Positions 8,723 to 17,944 are shown, counted from the stretch's first letter. The stretch: 64,000 bases of DNA from Acidithiobacillus_B sp049965315 (GCF_049965315.1 NZ_JBMFWL010000004.1:20136-84135), one strand, 5' to 3'. Made by a program: numbers and translations. The notes: a model not told the origin generated them from the sequence alone.

Positions 8723-9008
8723 GCCTTCGCCCTGGCGCCAAGGGCTGGCGGGCCTGGGCTGGGTCCTGCTGATATTGCTGGCGGTGGGCCTGCTGTTGCT
8801 GGTGGATGCCCTGCTCCTCATTCCCGGCCTGTTGCTGGCCTATGGGATGGTGGGTCTTTCCTGGCGCTGGCAGGGGGTCATTCCCGATCCCGTCCATATT
8901 CCCGGCCCCTGGCTGAGCATGGCGGTAGGCATCCTCGCCACGGCCTTGCCGGCCGTGGCCGATGGCTTGCTGCTGCAGGTCTTCCTGGGACAACGCCGCC
9001 GTTCATGA
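8715..9008 (+). CDS. Hypothetical integral membrane protein
   Basis: A 97-residue protein starting at a GTG that overlaps the previous gene by eight bases. It has two or three hydrophobic helices (GLGWVLLILLAVGLLLLVDALLL is split by an Asp, then LLLAYGMVGL and a C-terminal helix) and ends QRRRS. No family recognised. It ends the three-gene unit and converges on uup. Confidence 0.55.
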   Translation: MVKPSPWRQGLAGLGWVLLILLAVGLLLLVDALLLIPGLLLAYGMVGLSWRWQGVIPDPVHIPGPWLSMAVGILATALPAVADGLLLQVFLGQRRRS

Positions 9009-9043
9009 TCATGGATGCGGCCGTTGGCGGTGGGGTTTTAGGG

Positions 9044-10903
9044 TTACCCCGTCGCGTCCAGGGCAGCCTTTTGCTCCAGGGCTTCCCAGCGCGCATAGGC
9101 TGTGGCCAGTTCCCGTGCGGCGGCGTCCGCCTCTGCCTGCAAGGCCCTGGCCGCTGCCGGATCCTGATACACCGCCGGGTCGCTCAAGGCCTCGGTAATG
9201 GCTGCCTGGCGTTGTTCCAGGGTTTCGATGCGGGCGGGTAGCTGGGCGAGTTCCTGGCTTTCCTTGAAGCTCATGCCCTTTTCCTTCTTTGCCGCGCGCC
9301 CCGCGCTGGGACGAGACTTGCCCGTCTTGCGCTCGGCCGCTCCCGCATCCGCCCGCTCCCTTTGCCAGCGCAGCCAGTCGCTGTAGCCGCCGGCCATGCT
9401 GGTGAGCTGCCCATCCTCGCCAAAGGCGATGACCTGCGTGACCACGTTGTCGAGAAAGTCGCGGTCGTGGGAGACCAGGAAGAGGGTGCCGGGGTAGTCC
9501 TGCAGACGTTCTTCGAGGATCTCCAGGGATTCCAGGTCCAGGTCGTTGGTGGGTTCGTCCAGGACCAGGATGTTGGCGGGCTTGGCGAAGAGACGGGCCA
9601 GCAGCAGCCGGGCGCGCTCGCCTCCGGAGAGGGCCTTGACCGGGCCGCGGGCGCGGGAGGGGGGAAAAAGGAAGTCCTGCAGGTAGCCGAGGATATGGCG
9701 GCGCTCGCCGCCGATGTCGATGAATTCGGCTCCGTCGGCAATGACGTCGGCGACCCGCGCTTCCGGATCGAGGGCGGCGCGCATCTGGTCGAAATAGGCT
9801 ACCTGCTGGCGGGTGCCCCGCTCCAGGGTGCCGCTGTCGGCCTGGAGATCCCCGAGGATCAGGCGCAGCAGCGTCGTTTTGCCGGCACCGTTGGGTCCGA
9901 CAATGCCGACGCGGTCGCCGCGCTGAATGCGCGTGCTGAAGTCGCGGATGATGGGGCGCCCGCCGTAGCGGAAGGAGACATTCTCCAGATTGGCAATGAG
10001 TGCCCCGGAGCGGTCCCCGCTTTCGATGCGCAAGGCCGGGCCGCCGCTTTGCTCGCGGCGGGCGTCGCGTTCACCGCGCAGGCGCTCCAGGCGGCGCAAG
10101 CGGCCCTGATTGCGCCGGGCGCGGGCCTTGACGCCCTGCCGCGCCCAGGCCTCCTCCTCGGCCAGTTGCCCCTCCAGGCGGGCATCGGCGGCGGCCTCGG
10201 CGTCAAGGATCTCGGCCTTGCGCGCCTGGTAGCCGCTGAAGCTGCCGGGAAAGCTGCGCAGGCGGCCGCGGTCCAGTTCGATGATGCGGGTGGCCAGGCG
10301 GTCGAGGAAACGGCGATCATGGGTGATGAATACCAGGCTGCGGCGCTCGCGCAGCAGGAGCTGCTCCAGGCCCTGGATGGCGGGGAGATCGAGGTGGTTG
10401 GTCGGCTCGTCGAGAAAGAGCAGTTCGGGTTCGGCGATGAGGGTGGCGGCGATGGCGACGCGCTTGCGCTGGCCGCCGGAGAGGTCGCCGACGCGGCCGC
10501 TGGCGGGCAGGCCGAGGCTGTCGCGCAGGGCCTCGGCCTTGTAGTCGATGCTCCAGGCATCGTGGAAGTCGGCGAGGTCGTGGGCGGCGCTGGTGCCGAC
10601 GTCGGCGGCATTGGCGCGATTCCAGGCGTCATGACCGGATTTGATGGCATCCAGGATCTCCTGCTGCGGATCCAGGACCGGTTCCTGCGCCAGATAGGCC
10701 CGGTGGATCCCGGGAGCAATCCACAAATTGCCGCTATCCAGCGGATAAAGGCCCGCGCAGACCTGCAGGAGGGTGGATTTGCCTTCGCCATTGCGGCCGA
10801 TGAGCCCCACCCGTTCCCCCGCCTCCAGGCTCAGGCTGGCATCATCCAGCAGGACCCGGCCGCCCCATTCCAGGTGGCCGTTATCCAGTTGCAGGATGGC
10901 CAT
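9044..10903 (-). CDS. uup: ABC-F ATPase Uup
   Basis: A duplicated ABC ATPase without membrane domain, 619 residues. The first Walker A is GRNGEGKST (about 36-44), with signature LSGGQRKRVAIA and Walker B LLFLDEPTNHLDL. The second half has GPNGAGKTT, LSGGERARLLLARL and LVLDEPTNDLDL. The charged C-terminal coiled coil (from about residue 545) and the basic linker KARARRNQGRLRRLERLR are typical of Uup, which binds DNA and ribosomes and affects transposon excision. A tiny frame with a good ribosome site precedes the start. Confidence 0.92.
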   Translation of the reverse strand: MAILQLDNGHLEWGGRVLLDDASLSLEAGERVGLIGRNGEGKSTLLQVCAGLYPLDSGNLWIAPGIHRAYLAQEPVLDPQQEILDAIKSGHDAWNRANAADVGTSAAHDLADFHDAWSIDYKAEALRDSLGLPASGRVGDLSGGQRKRVAIAATLIAEPELLFLDEPTNHLDLPAIQGLEQLLLRERRSLVFITHDRRFLDRLATRIIELDRGRLRSFPGSFSGYQARKAEILDAEAAADARLEGQLAEEEAWARQGVKARARRNQGRLRRLERLRGERDARREQSGGPALRIESGDRSGALIANLENVSFRYGGRPIIRDFSTRIQRGDRVGIVGPNGAGKTTLLRLILGDLQADSGTLERGTRQQVAYFDQMRAALDPEARVADVIADGAEFIDIGGERRHILGYLQDFLFPPSRARGPVKALSGGERARLLLARLFAKPANILVLDEPTNDLDLESLEILEERLQDYPGTLFLVSHDRDFLDNVVTQVIAFGEDGQLTSMAGGYSDWLRWQRERADAGAAERKTGKSRPSAGRAAKKEKGMSFKESQELAQLPARIETLEQRQAAITEALSDPAVYQDPAAARALQAEADAAARELATAYARWEALEQKAALDATG

Positions 10904-10904
10904 G

Positions 10905-10967
10905 TCAGGTCGCCCCGGCAGGCTGCGCCCACGCGCTGGCGGGCAGTCGGATCAGGGAAAAGGGCAT
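10905..10967 (-). CDS. Possible 20-residue leader peptide of uup
   Basis: A 20-codon frame (starting MPFSLIRLP) with a strong GAGGAG three to five bases before its ATG. Its stop TGA lies one base from the uup ATG, which itself has no clear ribosome site. It may couple translation of uup. It has no recognisable homology. Confidence 0.35.
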   Translation of the reverse strand: MPFSLIRLPASAWAQPAGAT

Positions 10968-11042
10968 CGTAATCTCCTCGGAATGGGACGGTGGCAGCAC
11001 GGCCACCTGTACCGGAATGGACTTTTTCTTTAGCATGCCATT

Positions 11043-11894
11043 ATGACCTCGCCCTTTACGGAAGAACAACAGCGTTTTTTACGCCTGCTCGAAGTCCCGG
11101 TACCGGGGCGGTTGGCGGGGGAGGGGGGCGCGCCGTCCCGCGCCGCGCTTCCCAAGGCCGTCGCGGCCGCGCCGCCACTCCGCGAGGACCCGGTGTTCGC
11201 CGCGCCGCCCGCCCCGCCGCGCAAGCCAGTCACCCCGGCAGCCCCGCCCACGGTGCCGGATGCATCCCCCCTTGGGGACATGGCCGCCCAAGAGCGGCGC
11301 GCGAGCGTCATTGCTGGCCTCGCCTGGGCCGATCTCGCCGCCAGGGTGTCGGTCTGTCAGGATTGCCCCCTGGGGGCGACGCGCCAGCACGCCGTCTTCG
11401 GCGCAGGCAATCCGCAGGGGCGCTGGCTCTTTGTGGGCGAGGCGCCGGGGGCGGAGGAGGATCGACGGGGCGAGGCCTTCGTCGGCCGCGCCGGACAGCT
11501 TCTGGATGCCATGCTCAAGGCCATGGGCCTGGAGCGCAGCCGGGATGTCTACATTGCCAATGTGCTCAAATGTCGCCCGCCCAACAATCGCGATCCCCTG
11601 GGCCCCGAGGTCCGGGAATGCCTGCCTTATCTGCATCGCCAGATCGCCCTCATTCGGCCGCAGGTCATCGTCGCCCTCGGCCGCTTCGCCACCCAGGGCC
11701 TGCTGCAGGTGGATACCCCCCTCAACAAGCTGCGGGGCACCGTTCAGCATTACGGCGAAATCCCCGTGGTGATCACCTATCACCCTGCCTATTTGCTGCG
11801 CAATCCCATCGACAAGCGGCGCGTCTGGGAGGATCTCAAAAGGGCGCGGCAGGTCTTCGCGGAAACAGGCAGGGCATTGCCAGAGGCCCGCTGA
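11043..11894 (+). CDS. Uracil-DNA glycosylase, family 4/5-like
   Basis: A 283-residue protein whose last 200 residues are the UDG-like domain that removes uracil from DNA. Motif A is GEAPGAEEDRRGEAFVGRAGQLLD and the Fe-S ligand Cys are visible in CQDCPLG and NVLKCRPPNNRDP. The region HPAYLLRNP carries the C-terminal His motif. The N-terminal 90 residues are Pro/Ala-rich and low complexity, a common tail in this family. No strong ribosome site precedes the ATG. Confidence 0.87.
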   Translation: MTSPFTEEQQRFLRLLEVPVPGRLAGEGGAPSRAALPKAVAAAPPLREDPVFAAPPAPPRKPVTPAAPPTVPDASPLGDMAAQERRASVIAGLAWADLAARVSVCQDCPLGATRQHAVFGAGNPQGRWLFVGEAPGAEEDRRGEAFVGRAGQLLDAMLKAMGLERSRDVYIANVLKCRPPNNRDPLGPEVRECLPYLHRQIALIRPQVIVALGRFATQGLLQVDTPLNKLRGTVQHYGEIPVVITYHPAYLLRNPIDKRRVWEDLKRARQVFAETGRALPEAR

Positions 11895-11931
11895 CGGGCC
11901 AGAATGCGGCAAACACTGCACGGAGCTTTCC

Positions 11932-13308
11932 ATGTTTGACAATCTCACCCAAAAACTGACGCAAACGTTCAAAAACTTGCGCGGCCAGGGCCGACTGAGT
12001 GAGGAAAACATCAGCGAGGCACTGCGCGAGGTACGTCTGGCCCTGCTCGAAGCCGACGTGGCCCTGCCGGTGGTCAAGGACTTCATCGGCCGGGTCAAGA
12101 CCAAGGCCATGGGCGAGGAGGTGACGCGCAGTCTGACGCCGGGACAGGTCTTCATCAAGATCGTCCACGACGAACTGGTCCATCTCATGGGCGACCACAA
12201 CGACCGCCTGGACCTCAGCGCCCGCCCCCCGGCGGTGATCCTGCTCGCCGGCCTGCAGGGTTCCGGCAAGACCACCACCAGCGCCAAGCTCGCCCTGTGG
12301 CTCCAGGAAAAGGAAAAGAAGCGGGTGCTGCTGGTGAGCACGGATGTCTATCGCCCCGCGGCCATGGAGCAGTTGGCCCATCTGGGGCGGGATATCGGGG
12401 TCGACGTTTACCCTACCCGGGCCAACGAGCAGCCGGTGGATATCGCTCGCCGCGCCCTGGAAGAGGCGCGGCGGCGCAACGATGATGTGCTCATCGTCGA
12501 TACCGCCGGCCGCCTCCATATCGACAGCGAAATGATGGCCGAGGCGCAAGATCTGGCGCGGGCCGTGAACCCCGTTGAACTGCTCTTCGTCGTCGACGCC
12601 ATGACCGGCCAGGATGCCGTCAATACCGCCAAGGCCTTTGATGCGGCCCTGCCGTTGACGGGGGTGATCCTGACCAAGACCGATGGCGATGCCCGCGGTG
12701 GGGCGGCCCTCTCGGTGCGGGCCGTTACCGGCAAGCCCATCAAGTTCCTTGGCGTCGGCGAAAAGGTGCGCAAGGGCCTGGAGCCCTTCCACCCCGAGCG
12801 CATGGCCTCGCGCATCCTCGGGATGGGCGACATTGTCAGCCTGGTGGAGCAGGTGCAGCAGGAGGTGGACGAGGACCAGGCCCGGCGCATGGCGGACAAG
12901 CTGCGCAAGGGCAAGGGCTTCGACCTGGAGGATTTTCGCGAGCAGTTGCGCCAGCTCGACCGGATGGGCGGCATGGCCAGCCTCATGGACAAATTGCCGG
13001 GCATGGGGGAACTGCCGGCCGAGGTGCAGGGACAGTTGCAGGACAACAAGCAGTTCCGCCGCCTGGAGGCGATCATCAACTCCATGACCGTGGAAGAACG
13101 GCGCCATCCCGACATCATCAAGGCCTCGCGGCGGCGGCGCATCGCCCTGGGCTCCGGAACCAACGTGCCGGAAGTGAATCGCCTGCTCAAGCAGTTCGAG
13201 CAGATGCAGAAAATGCTCAGGAAAATGGGCAAGGGCAAGGGCGGGCTGAGCCGCCTCCTGGGCATGAATCCCAAAGCGATGATGAAAGGCGGTCTGCCCT
13301 TCCGTTGA
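11932..13308 (+). CDS. ffh: Signal recognition particle protein Ffh
   Basis: SRP54 homologue, 458 residues, which binds 4.5S RNA and nascent signal sequences and delivers ribosomes to FtsY. It shows the N domain helix bundle, the G domain (GLQGSGKTTTSAKLA about 104-118, DVYRPAAMEQL, DTAGRLH, TKTDGDARGGAAL) and the Met-rich M domain (MQKMLRKMGKGKG, RRRRIALGSGT). GGAG precedes the ATG by seven bases. It heads the conserved ffh-rpsP-rimM-trmD-rplS cluster. Confidence 0.97.
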   Translation: MFDNLTQKLTQTFKNLRGQGRLSEENISEALREVRLALLEADVALPVVKDFIGRVKTKAMGEEVTRSLTPGQVFIKIVHDELVHLMGDHNDRLDLSARPPAVILLAGLQGSGKTTTSAKLALWLQEKEKKRVLLVSTDVYRPAAMEQLAHLGRDIGVDVYPTRANEQPVDIARRALEEARRRNDDVLIVDTAGRLHIDSEMMAEAQDLARAVNPVELLFVVDAMTGQDAVNTAKAFDAALPLTGVILTKTDGDARGGAALSVRAVTGKPIKFLGVGEKVRKGLEPFHPERMASRILGMGDIVSLVEQVQQEVDEDQARRMADKLRKGKGFDLEDFREQLRQLDRMGGMASLMDKLPGMGELPAEVQGQLQDNKQFRRLEAIINSMTVEERRHPDIIKASRRRRIALGSGTNVPEVNRLLKQFEQMQKMLRKMGKGKGGLSRLLGMNPKAMMKGGLPFR

Positions 13309-13376
13309 CGCCTGGTTTTAGTTACTATACGCGCCTTTCCCGCGACAGGATCTCGGGCATTGGCTAAGGAGAAGAC

Positions 13377-13637
13377 ATGGTAGTCATTCGTATGGCCCGG
13401 GGCGGCGCCAAGAAGCGGCCCTTTTACCACATCGTGGTGGCAGACAGCCGCAGCCGTCGTGATGGCCGTTTCATCGAGCGTCTGGGCTTTTACAATCCCC
13501 TGGGGAGCCAGCCCGAATTGCGGATCAACCGCGAACGTGCGGCGTACTGGCTGAGCCAGGGTGCGCAGCCTTCGGACACCGTTGCCACTTTCCTCAAGAA
13601 AGAAGGCGTGAGCAAGACGGGTGTCGCCAGCGTCTGA
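13377..13637 (+). CDS. rpsP: 30S ribosomal protein S16
   Basis: Bacterial S16, 86 residues, the usual length. It begins MVVIRMARGGAKKRPFYHIVVADSR and contains GRFIERLGFYNP, both conserved. AAGGAG lies five bases from the ATG. Its 3' end overlaps the rimM start by 17 bases, the usual coupled arrangement. Confidence 0.97.
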   Translation: MVVIRMARGGAKKRPFYHIVVADSRSRRDGRFIERLGFYNPLGSQPELRINRERAAYWLSQGAQPSDTVATFLKKEGVSKTGVASV

Positions 13638-14136
13638 GCAGCCTGCCTGGGTGGTGCTGGGGCGTATCTCCGGTCTCTACGGTGTGCAGGGTATGGTCAA
13701 GGTATTCTCCTATACGGAGAATCGGGACGGCATTCTGGATTATGCACCTTGGTATCTGGGCGCCGAACATCGGCCGGTAACGGTGCTGGATGGGCGCCTC
13801 CAGGGCGCGGGCGTGGTGGCCTTGCTGGAGGGCGTGCGGGATCGCGAGCACGCGCGCCTGCTCATCGGCCAGGAGATTGCCGTCCCCGCCCAGGCATTGC
13901 CGGCGCTGGAAGAGGGCGAATATTATTGGAGCCAGTTGCTCGGCCTGGCGGTGGAGAATCGGGAAGGACAGCGGCTGGGTGAGGCGGCCGGCTTTCTCGA
14001 AACCGGGGCCAACGACGTGCTGCTGGTCCGCGATGCGGCGGGCAGGGAGCATCTCATCCCCTGGTCGGATAGGGCGATTCTGGCGGTTGAACAAGCGCAG
14101 GGCCGGATTCTGGTGGACTGGCAAGCCGACTGGTGA
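13621..14136 (+). CDS. rimM: 16S rRNA processing factor RimM
   Basis: RimM binds S19 and helps mature the 30S head. The 171 residues show the N-terminal barrel (LGRISGLYGVQGMVKVFSYTE) and the PRC-barrel (YYWSQLLGLAVEN, NDVLLVRDAAGREHLIPW). The GTG at 13621 overlaps rpsP; a later GTG at 13651 is too close to the conserved core. Its stop overlaps the trmD start. Confidence 0.95.
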   Translation: MSPASEQPAWVVLGRISGLYGVQGMVKVFSYTENRDGILDYAPWYLGAEHRPVTVLDGRLQGAGVVALLEGVRDREHARLLIGQEIAVPAQALPALEEGEYYWSQLLGLAVENREGQRLGEAAGFLETGANDVLLVRDAAGREHLIPWSDRAILAVEQAQGRILVDWQADW

Positions 14137-14915
14137 TGCGCTTCGACGTCATCACCATCTTCCCCGAGATGATCACCGCCTATTTCCAGGCGGGGGTGAT
14201 CGGTCGGGCCCGGGCGCGGGGCTGTTTTGCGATCCATACCTGGAACCCGCGTGATTTCGCGCCGGATCGGCACCGTACGGTGGATGATCGGCCCTTCGGC
14301 GGTGGTCCGGGCATGGTCATGATGGCGCCGCCCCTGCTGGCGGCCATCGCCGCCGCCCGGACGGCCAACCCGGGGGCGCCGGTTTGTTATCTGTCGCCCC
14401 AGGGGCGGCCGCTGCAGCAGCAGGCGGTGGTCCGGATGGCGCGGCGACCGGGGTTGATCCTGCTGGCCGGCCGCTATGAAGGGGTGGACGAGCGGGTCAT
14501 GTCCGCGGTGGACGAGGAATGGTCCATTGGCGATTATGTATTGGCCGGCGGCGAACTGCCGGCCCTGGTGGTGATGGAGGCCGTAGCGCGGCTGCTGCCC
14601 GGGGTGCTCGGGCATGCGGACTCGGCCGTGGAGGAAAGTTTTGGCGAATCGGGCCTGCTGGACTGCGCCCATTATACGCGGCCGGAATTGATGGACGGGG
14701 CGCCGGTGCCGGAGGTGCTGCTTTCGGGCGACCATGGGCGCATCCGCCGCTGGCGGCTGCAGCAGTCCTTGGGGCGGACCTGGGAGCGCCGGCCAGAGAT
14801 CCTGGCCCAGCGCGGCCTGCGCTCGGGCGAAGCGGAATTGTTGGAAGAATATCGCCGTCAACGCGGTGAAACGCAGTGTGACCAGAGGGAAGGAGTTGGG
14901 GATGAACATCATTGA
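14136..14915 (+). CDS. trmD: tRNA (guanine-N1)-methyltransferase TrmD
   Basis: Makes m1G37 in tRNAs using S-adenosylmethionine, which prevents frameshifting. The 259 residues carry the SPOUT trefoil knot: YLSPQGRPL, LLAGRYEGVDERV and SIGDYVLAGGELPAL. MRFDVITIFPEM is the standard start; the ATG overlaps the rimM stop. The C-terminal helical domain follows. Confidence 0.97.
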   Translation: MRFDVITIFPEMITAYFQAGVIGRARARGCFAIHTWNPRDFAPDRHRTVDDRPFGGGPGMVMMAPPLLAAIAAARTANPGAPVCYLSPQGRPLQQQAVVRMARRPGLILLAGRYEGVDERVMSAVDEEWSIGDYVLAGGELPALVVMEAVARLLPGVLGHADSAVEESFGESGLLDCAHYTRPELMDGAPVPEVLLSGDHGRIRRWRLQQSLGRTWERRPEILAQRGLRSGEAELLEEYRRQRGETQCDQREGVGDEHH

Positions 14916-15246
14916 CGAAATCAATCGCGAACAACTGACGGCGACCATGCCCGAGTTCGCTCCCGGCGACACCGTCGCCGTGCATGTGAAGGTGAAGGAA
15001 GGCGAGCGCGAGCGCGTCCAGATCTTCGAGGGCATCTGCATCGCCCGCCGCAACCGGGGCCTGCATTCGGCCTTTACGGTGCGCAAGATCTCCAACGGCG
15101 AAGGGGTGGAGCGCGTCTTTCCCATGCATTCGCCGAATATTGCCAAAGTGGAACTGAAGCGGCGCGGCGATGTGCGCCGGGCCAAGCTCTACTACCTGCG
15201 CGGCTTGTCCGGTAAGGCGGCGCGGATCAAGGAAAAGCTGGGCTGA
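14902..15246 (+). CDS. rplS: 50S ribosomal protein L19
   Basis: Bacterial L19, 114 residues: MNIIDEINREQL, FAPGDTVAVHVKVKEGERERVQIFEG is the conserved core region (split here), and RRGDVRRAKLYYLR near the C-terminus. GGAAGGAG lies about seven bases upstream of the ATG. It overlaps the end of trmD by 14 bases and the next gene by one. Confidence 0.96.
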   Translation: MNIIDEINREQLTATMPEFAPGDTVAVHVKVKEGERERVQIFEGICIARRNRGLHSAFTVRKISNGEGVERVFPMHSPNIAKVELKRRGDVRRAKLYYLRGLSGKAARIKEKLG

Positions 15247-16457
15247 TGACGGAGCGGACGGCGCTGGAGGCATTCCGGCGCTGGCGGGAGACGGGAGCCG
15301 CGGGGCAAGGGGTCATTCTGGCCGATCCGGCCCAACGCCGGGAAGTCTGCGAAGGATTCCAGGCTTTTTTTCTTCCCTATTGGTGGGGGGAGGCCGCGGC
15401 GCCCATGTCCTTGCATGGGGTTCTGGATCTTTGGGCCCTCTTTGCGGCCCTGGGCGAGATCCCCGGCGATCATTTCGGCGCCTTCCTTGCTGCCCAGGAA
15501 AAAGAGCTCAGCCCTCCCGGGCATGCCTTGCCCGACGCCTTGCAATGCGCGGCGGCGGAGCCTTTGCCCATGGACATGGAGCTGGACCTGCTGGCCGCGG
15601 CCATGGAGGAACGGGACCTGGCCAAGGCCGCGCCCCTGGTCTTCAGCATGGTGGAAGACGAGGGTGCGCGCCGTGCCCTGCTGGAGCGTCTGGGGCAACG
15701 CCTTGCCGATGACAACTACGAGCAGGGTTTGCGGACGCTCCTCTTTGCCCAGTGGCGGGATGCGGCGGCGGGGCTCGCGCCCCGGAGCCTGGGGGCCGGG
15801 GCCTTGGCCCTGCTCCACTGCCATTGGCGGCTGCCTGCGGGTCTGACGGTGGTGGTTCCCGAGGCGCGGGCTGGCCACGATGGTCGTGTTTTCGACAAGC
15901 CCCTCCTCCACGCCCTGCGCGAGCGCGATCTTCCGGCCTTTATGGGGCGCATCCGCGCCATGGGGGATCAACCGCTGGACGCCGTCCGCCAGCTTTTGCT
16001 GTCGGTGACCTTGCTGATTCTGGAACGCGGCGGGGGGGAGGATCGGGAGGCGCTGGCGCGACTCTATGTCTGGCTGGTAACCTTGCTGACCATGCCGCAG
16101 CGCAGTCTGCGCCGAACCCGGCGAATCCTTTTCAGCGCGGCGGCCACCACCTTTGCCTTTGCCGGCTGGAAGGCGACGGGTGACTGGCCGGACTATGCCG
16201 CTTTGGCCGCCTACCATAGCCAAGCGGGTGCCGGCGCCGCTGCGGCGTCGGCCCTGAGTTGGCAGGGAGTGCTGGATGCCCACGCGGCGGGCGCGGGCCC
16301 GGACTGGGCCGTGCGCTTTGCCGAAATCGTGGCCCTGCCGGCGGCGCCGCAGGGTTTTTGGCCTTTATGGCGGGCCGTCAATCGGGCGGGCGCCGTGACC
16401 GGCGGGCCTCTATCATGGATTCATCCCCTCGTTCTGCTGCGTCTCTACGCGCCCTGA
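15246..16457 (+). CDS. Hypothetical protein, coupled to rplS
   Basis: A 403-residue protein of unknown function. Its ATG shares one base with the rplS stop (TGATG), so it is read by ribosomes finishing L19. It is Ala/Leu-rich and looks all-helical, without signal peptide. Several internal segments (LHALRERDLPAFMGRIRAMGD, LARLYVWLVTLLTMPQRSLRRTRRI, split by charged residues) suggest helical repeats, and one C-terminal stretch could touch a membrane. Ogt overlaps its end by 43 bases. No catalytic motif is visible. Confidence 0.7.
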   Translation: MTERTALEAFRRWRETGAAGQGVILADPAQRREVCEGFQAFFLPYWWGEAAAPMSLHGVLDLWALFAALGEIPGDHFGAFLAAQEKELSPPGHALPDALQCAAAEPLPMDMELDLLAAAMEERDLAKAAPLVFSMVEDEGARRALLERLGQRLADDNYEQGLRTLLFAQWRDAAAGLAPRSLGAGALALLHCHWRLPAGLTVVVPEARAGHDGRVFDKPLLHALRERDLPAFMGRIRAMGDQPLDAVRQLLLSVTLLILERGGGEDREALARLYVWLVTLLTMPQRSLRRTRRILFSAAATTFAFAGWKATGDWPDYAALAAYHSQAGAGAAAASALSWQGVLDAHAAGAGPDWAVRFAEIVALPAAPQGFWPLWRAVNRAGAVTGGPLSWIHPLVLLRLYAP

Positions 16458-16918
16458 GCGCGCCGCGGCGCTATGCCTCTCCCCTCGGGCCGCTGGTGTT
16501 GGGCGTCGCCGATGCGCGGGTTTACGACCTTGCCTACGCCGACCGGCCCGATCTTCCGCCTCTGGACGGCATCGCGCGGGAAGTATTGGATGCCTACTTC
16601 GCCGCAGACCCCGTTTACCCTTCCCTTTTGGCGCAAATCACCCTCGCGCCCCGGGGGACCCCTTTCCAGCAGCGGGTGTGGCGGATGCTGCTGCGCATCC
16701 CCTGGGGGCAAACGCAGACCTATGGTGTCCTCGCCGCCCTCCTGCCCAGTGCCGCCCAGGCGGTGGGTCAGGCCTGCAAGGCCAATCCCATTGCCGTGCT
16801 CATTCCCTGCCATCGCGTCGTGGCGGCCAGCGGTCTCGGCGGCTACGGCGGTGCGCGAGGGGGCGGGGATTGGGAGCGCAAGGGCTGGCTCCTGCGCCAT
16901 GAGGGCGCCTTGCTGTGA
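16415..16918 (+). CDS. ogt: Methylated-DNA-protein cysteine methyltransferase
   Basis: A suicide alkyltransferase that repairs O6-alkylguanine, 167 residues from the ATG at 16415. The catalytic Cys is in IPCHRVV, preceded by the helix-turn-helix region (GTPFQQRVWRMLLRIPWGQTQTYG) and ANPIAVL. YASPLGPLVLGV is the family start of the N-terminal domain. The glycines GLGGYGG follow the active site. It overlaps the upstream unknown gene by 43 bases in another frame. Confidence 0.93.
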   Translation: MDSSPRSAASLRALSAPRRYASPLGPLVLGVADARVYDLAYADRPDLPPLDGIAREVLDAYFAADPVYPSLLAQITLAPRGTPFQQRVWRMLLRIPWGQTQTYGVLAALLPSAAQAVGQACKANPIAVLIPCHRVVAASGLGGYGGARGGGDWERKGWLLRHEGALL

Positions 16919-16933
16919 GCTGCAGGATCTAGG

Positions 16934-17836
16934 ATGAAGGCAACAGGGGCGGAGCAGGAGCGCATAGACGCCTTTCTCGACGCGCTGTGGCTCGAAAAGA
17001 ACCTGGGCGCCAACACCTTGGCGGCTTATCGGCAGGATCTCAGGGCGTTGCTAAAGGCCCTGCAGAGCCAGGGCAGCACATTGCTGAGCGCTACGGAAGG
17101 GCAGTTGTCGCGGGTCTTGAGCGGCCGTTTGCAAGGGGGCGCGGCATTGCGTTCGGTGGCCCGCCAGCTTTCCACCATTCGCCGCTTTTACGGCCATGCC
17201 CAGCGGGAGGGCTGGCTCGCCCAGGATCCCAGCCTCTTTCTGGAAGGGCCGAAGCTGGGGCGGCCCTTGCCGCTGGTCTTGAGCGAAGGGGACGTGGAGG
17301 CCCTGCTGGCGGCCCCGGATCGCGCCCAGCCGCGGGGTCTGCGCGATCAGGCCATGTTGGAGCTGATGTATGCCTGCGGCTTGCGGGTTTCGGAACTGAT
17401 CGCTTTGAAGATGGTGCAGGTGAACCTCGATGCCGGGGTGGTGATGGCCTACGGCAAGGGCCGGCGCGAGCGCCTGGTGCCCATGGGGGACATGGCCGTC
17501 GCTGCGCTGCGTCTGTATCTGGAAAGCGCCCGTGCCCTGATCCTCGGCGGGCAGATGAGCGACGTCCTCTTTGTCACGGCCCAGGGCGGACCCATGACGC
17601 GCCAGCGTTTCTGGCAGCAGGTGCGGCATTATGCCCGGCGCGCGCAGATTGCCGCGCATTTCTCCCCTCACGGCCTGCGCCATGCCTTTGCCACCCATTT
17701 GTTGAACCATGGCGCCGATCTGCGCAGTGTCCAGTTGATGCTGGGGCATGCCAAACTCGGCACGACGGAAATCTATACCCATGTGGCCAATGCCCGCCTG
17801 AAGGTCCTGCACCAGCAGCACCATCCGCGGGGATGA
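16934..17836 (+). CDS. xerD: Tyrosine recombinase XerD
   Basis: Chromosome dimer resolution recombinase, 300 residues, normal length. The N-terminal SAM-like domain (LWLEKNLGANTLAAYRQDL) is followed by the catalytic domain with R in ACGLRVSEL, HGLRHAFATHLL, the His of LGHAKLGTT and the nucleophile Tyr in TEIYTHV. The ending LHQQHHPRG is the XerD rather than XerC form. It follows ogt by 15 bases. Confidence 0.93.
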   Translation: MKATGAEQERIDAFLDALWLEKNLGANTLAAYRQDLRALLKALQSQGSTLLSATEGQLSRVLSGRLQGGAALRSVARQLSTIRRFYGHAQREGWLAQDPSLFLEGPKLGRPLPLVLSEGDVEALLAAPDRAQPRGLRDQAMLELMYACGLRVSELIALKMVQVNLDAGVVMAYGKGRRERLVPMGDMAVAALRLYLESARALILGGQMSDVLFVTAQGGPMTRQRFWQQVRHYARRAQIAAHFSPHGLRHAFATHLLNHGADLRSVQLMLGHAKLGTTEIYTHVANARLKVLHQQHHPRG

Positions 17837-17944
17837 ACGCAAAAATACCCCGCCCGCGTCCCAGTGAAAGCGAGAGCCGGCAAAACACCTCCGCCATCTG
17901 TCCTTTTCGGGTAAATCCGCAGCGCGTGCGTAAGTCTCCGGAGA

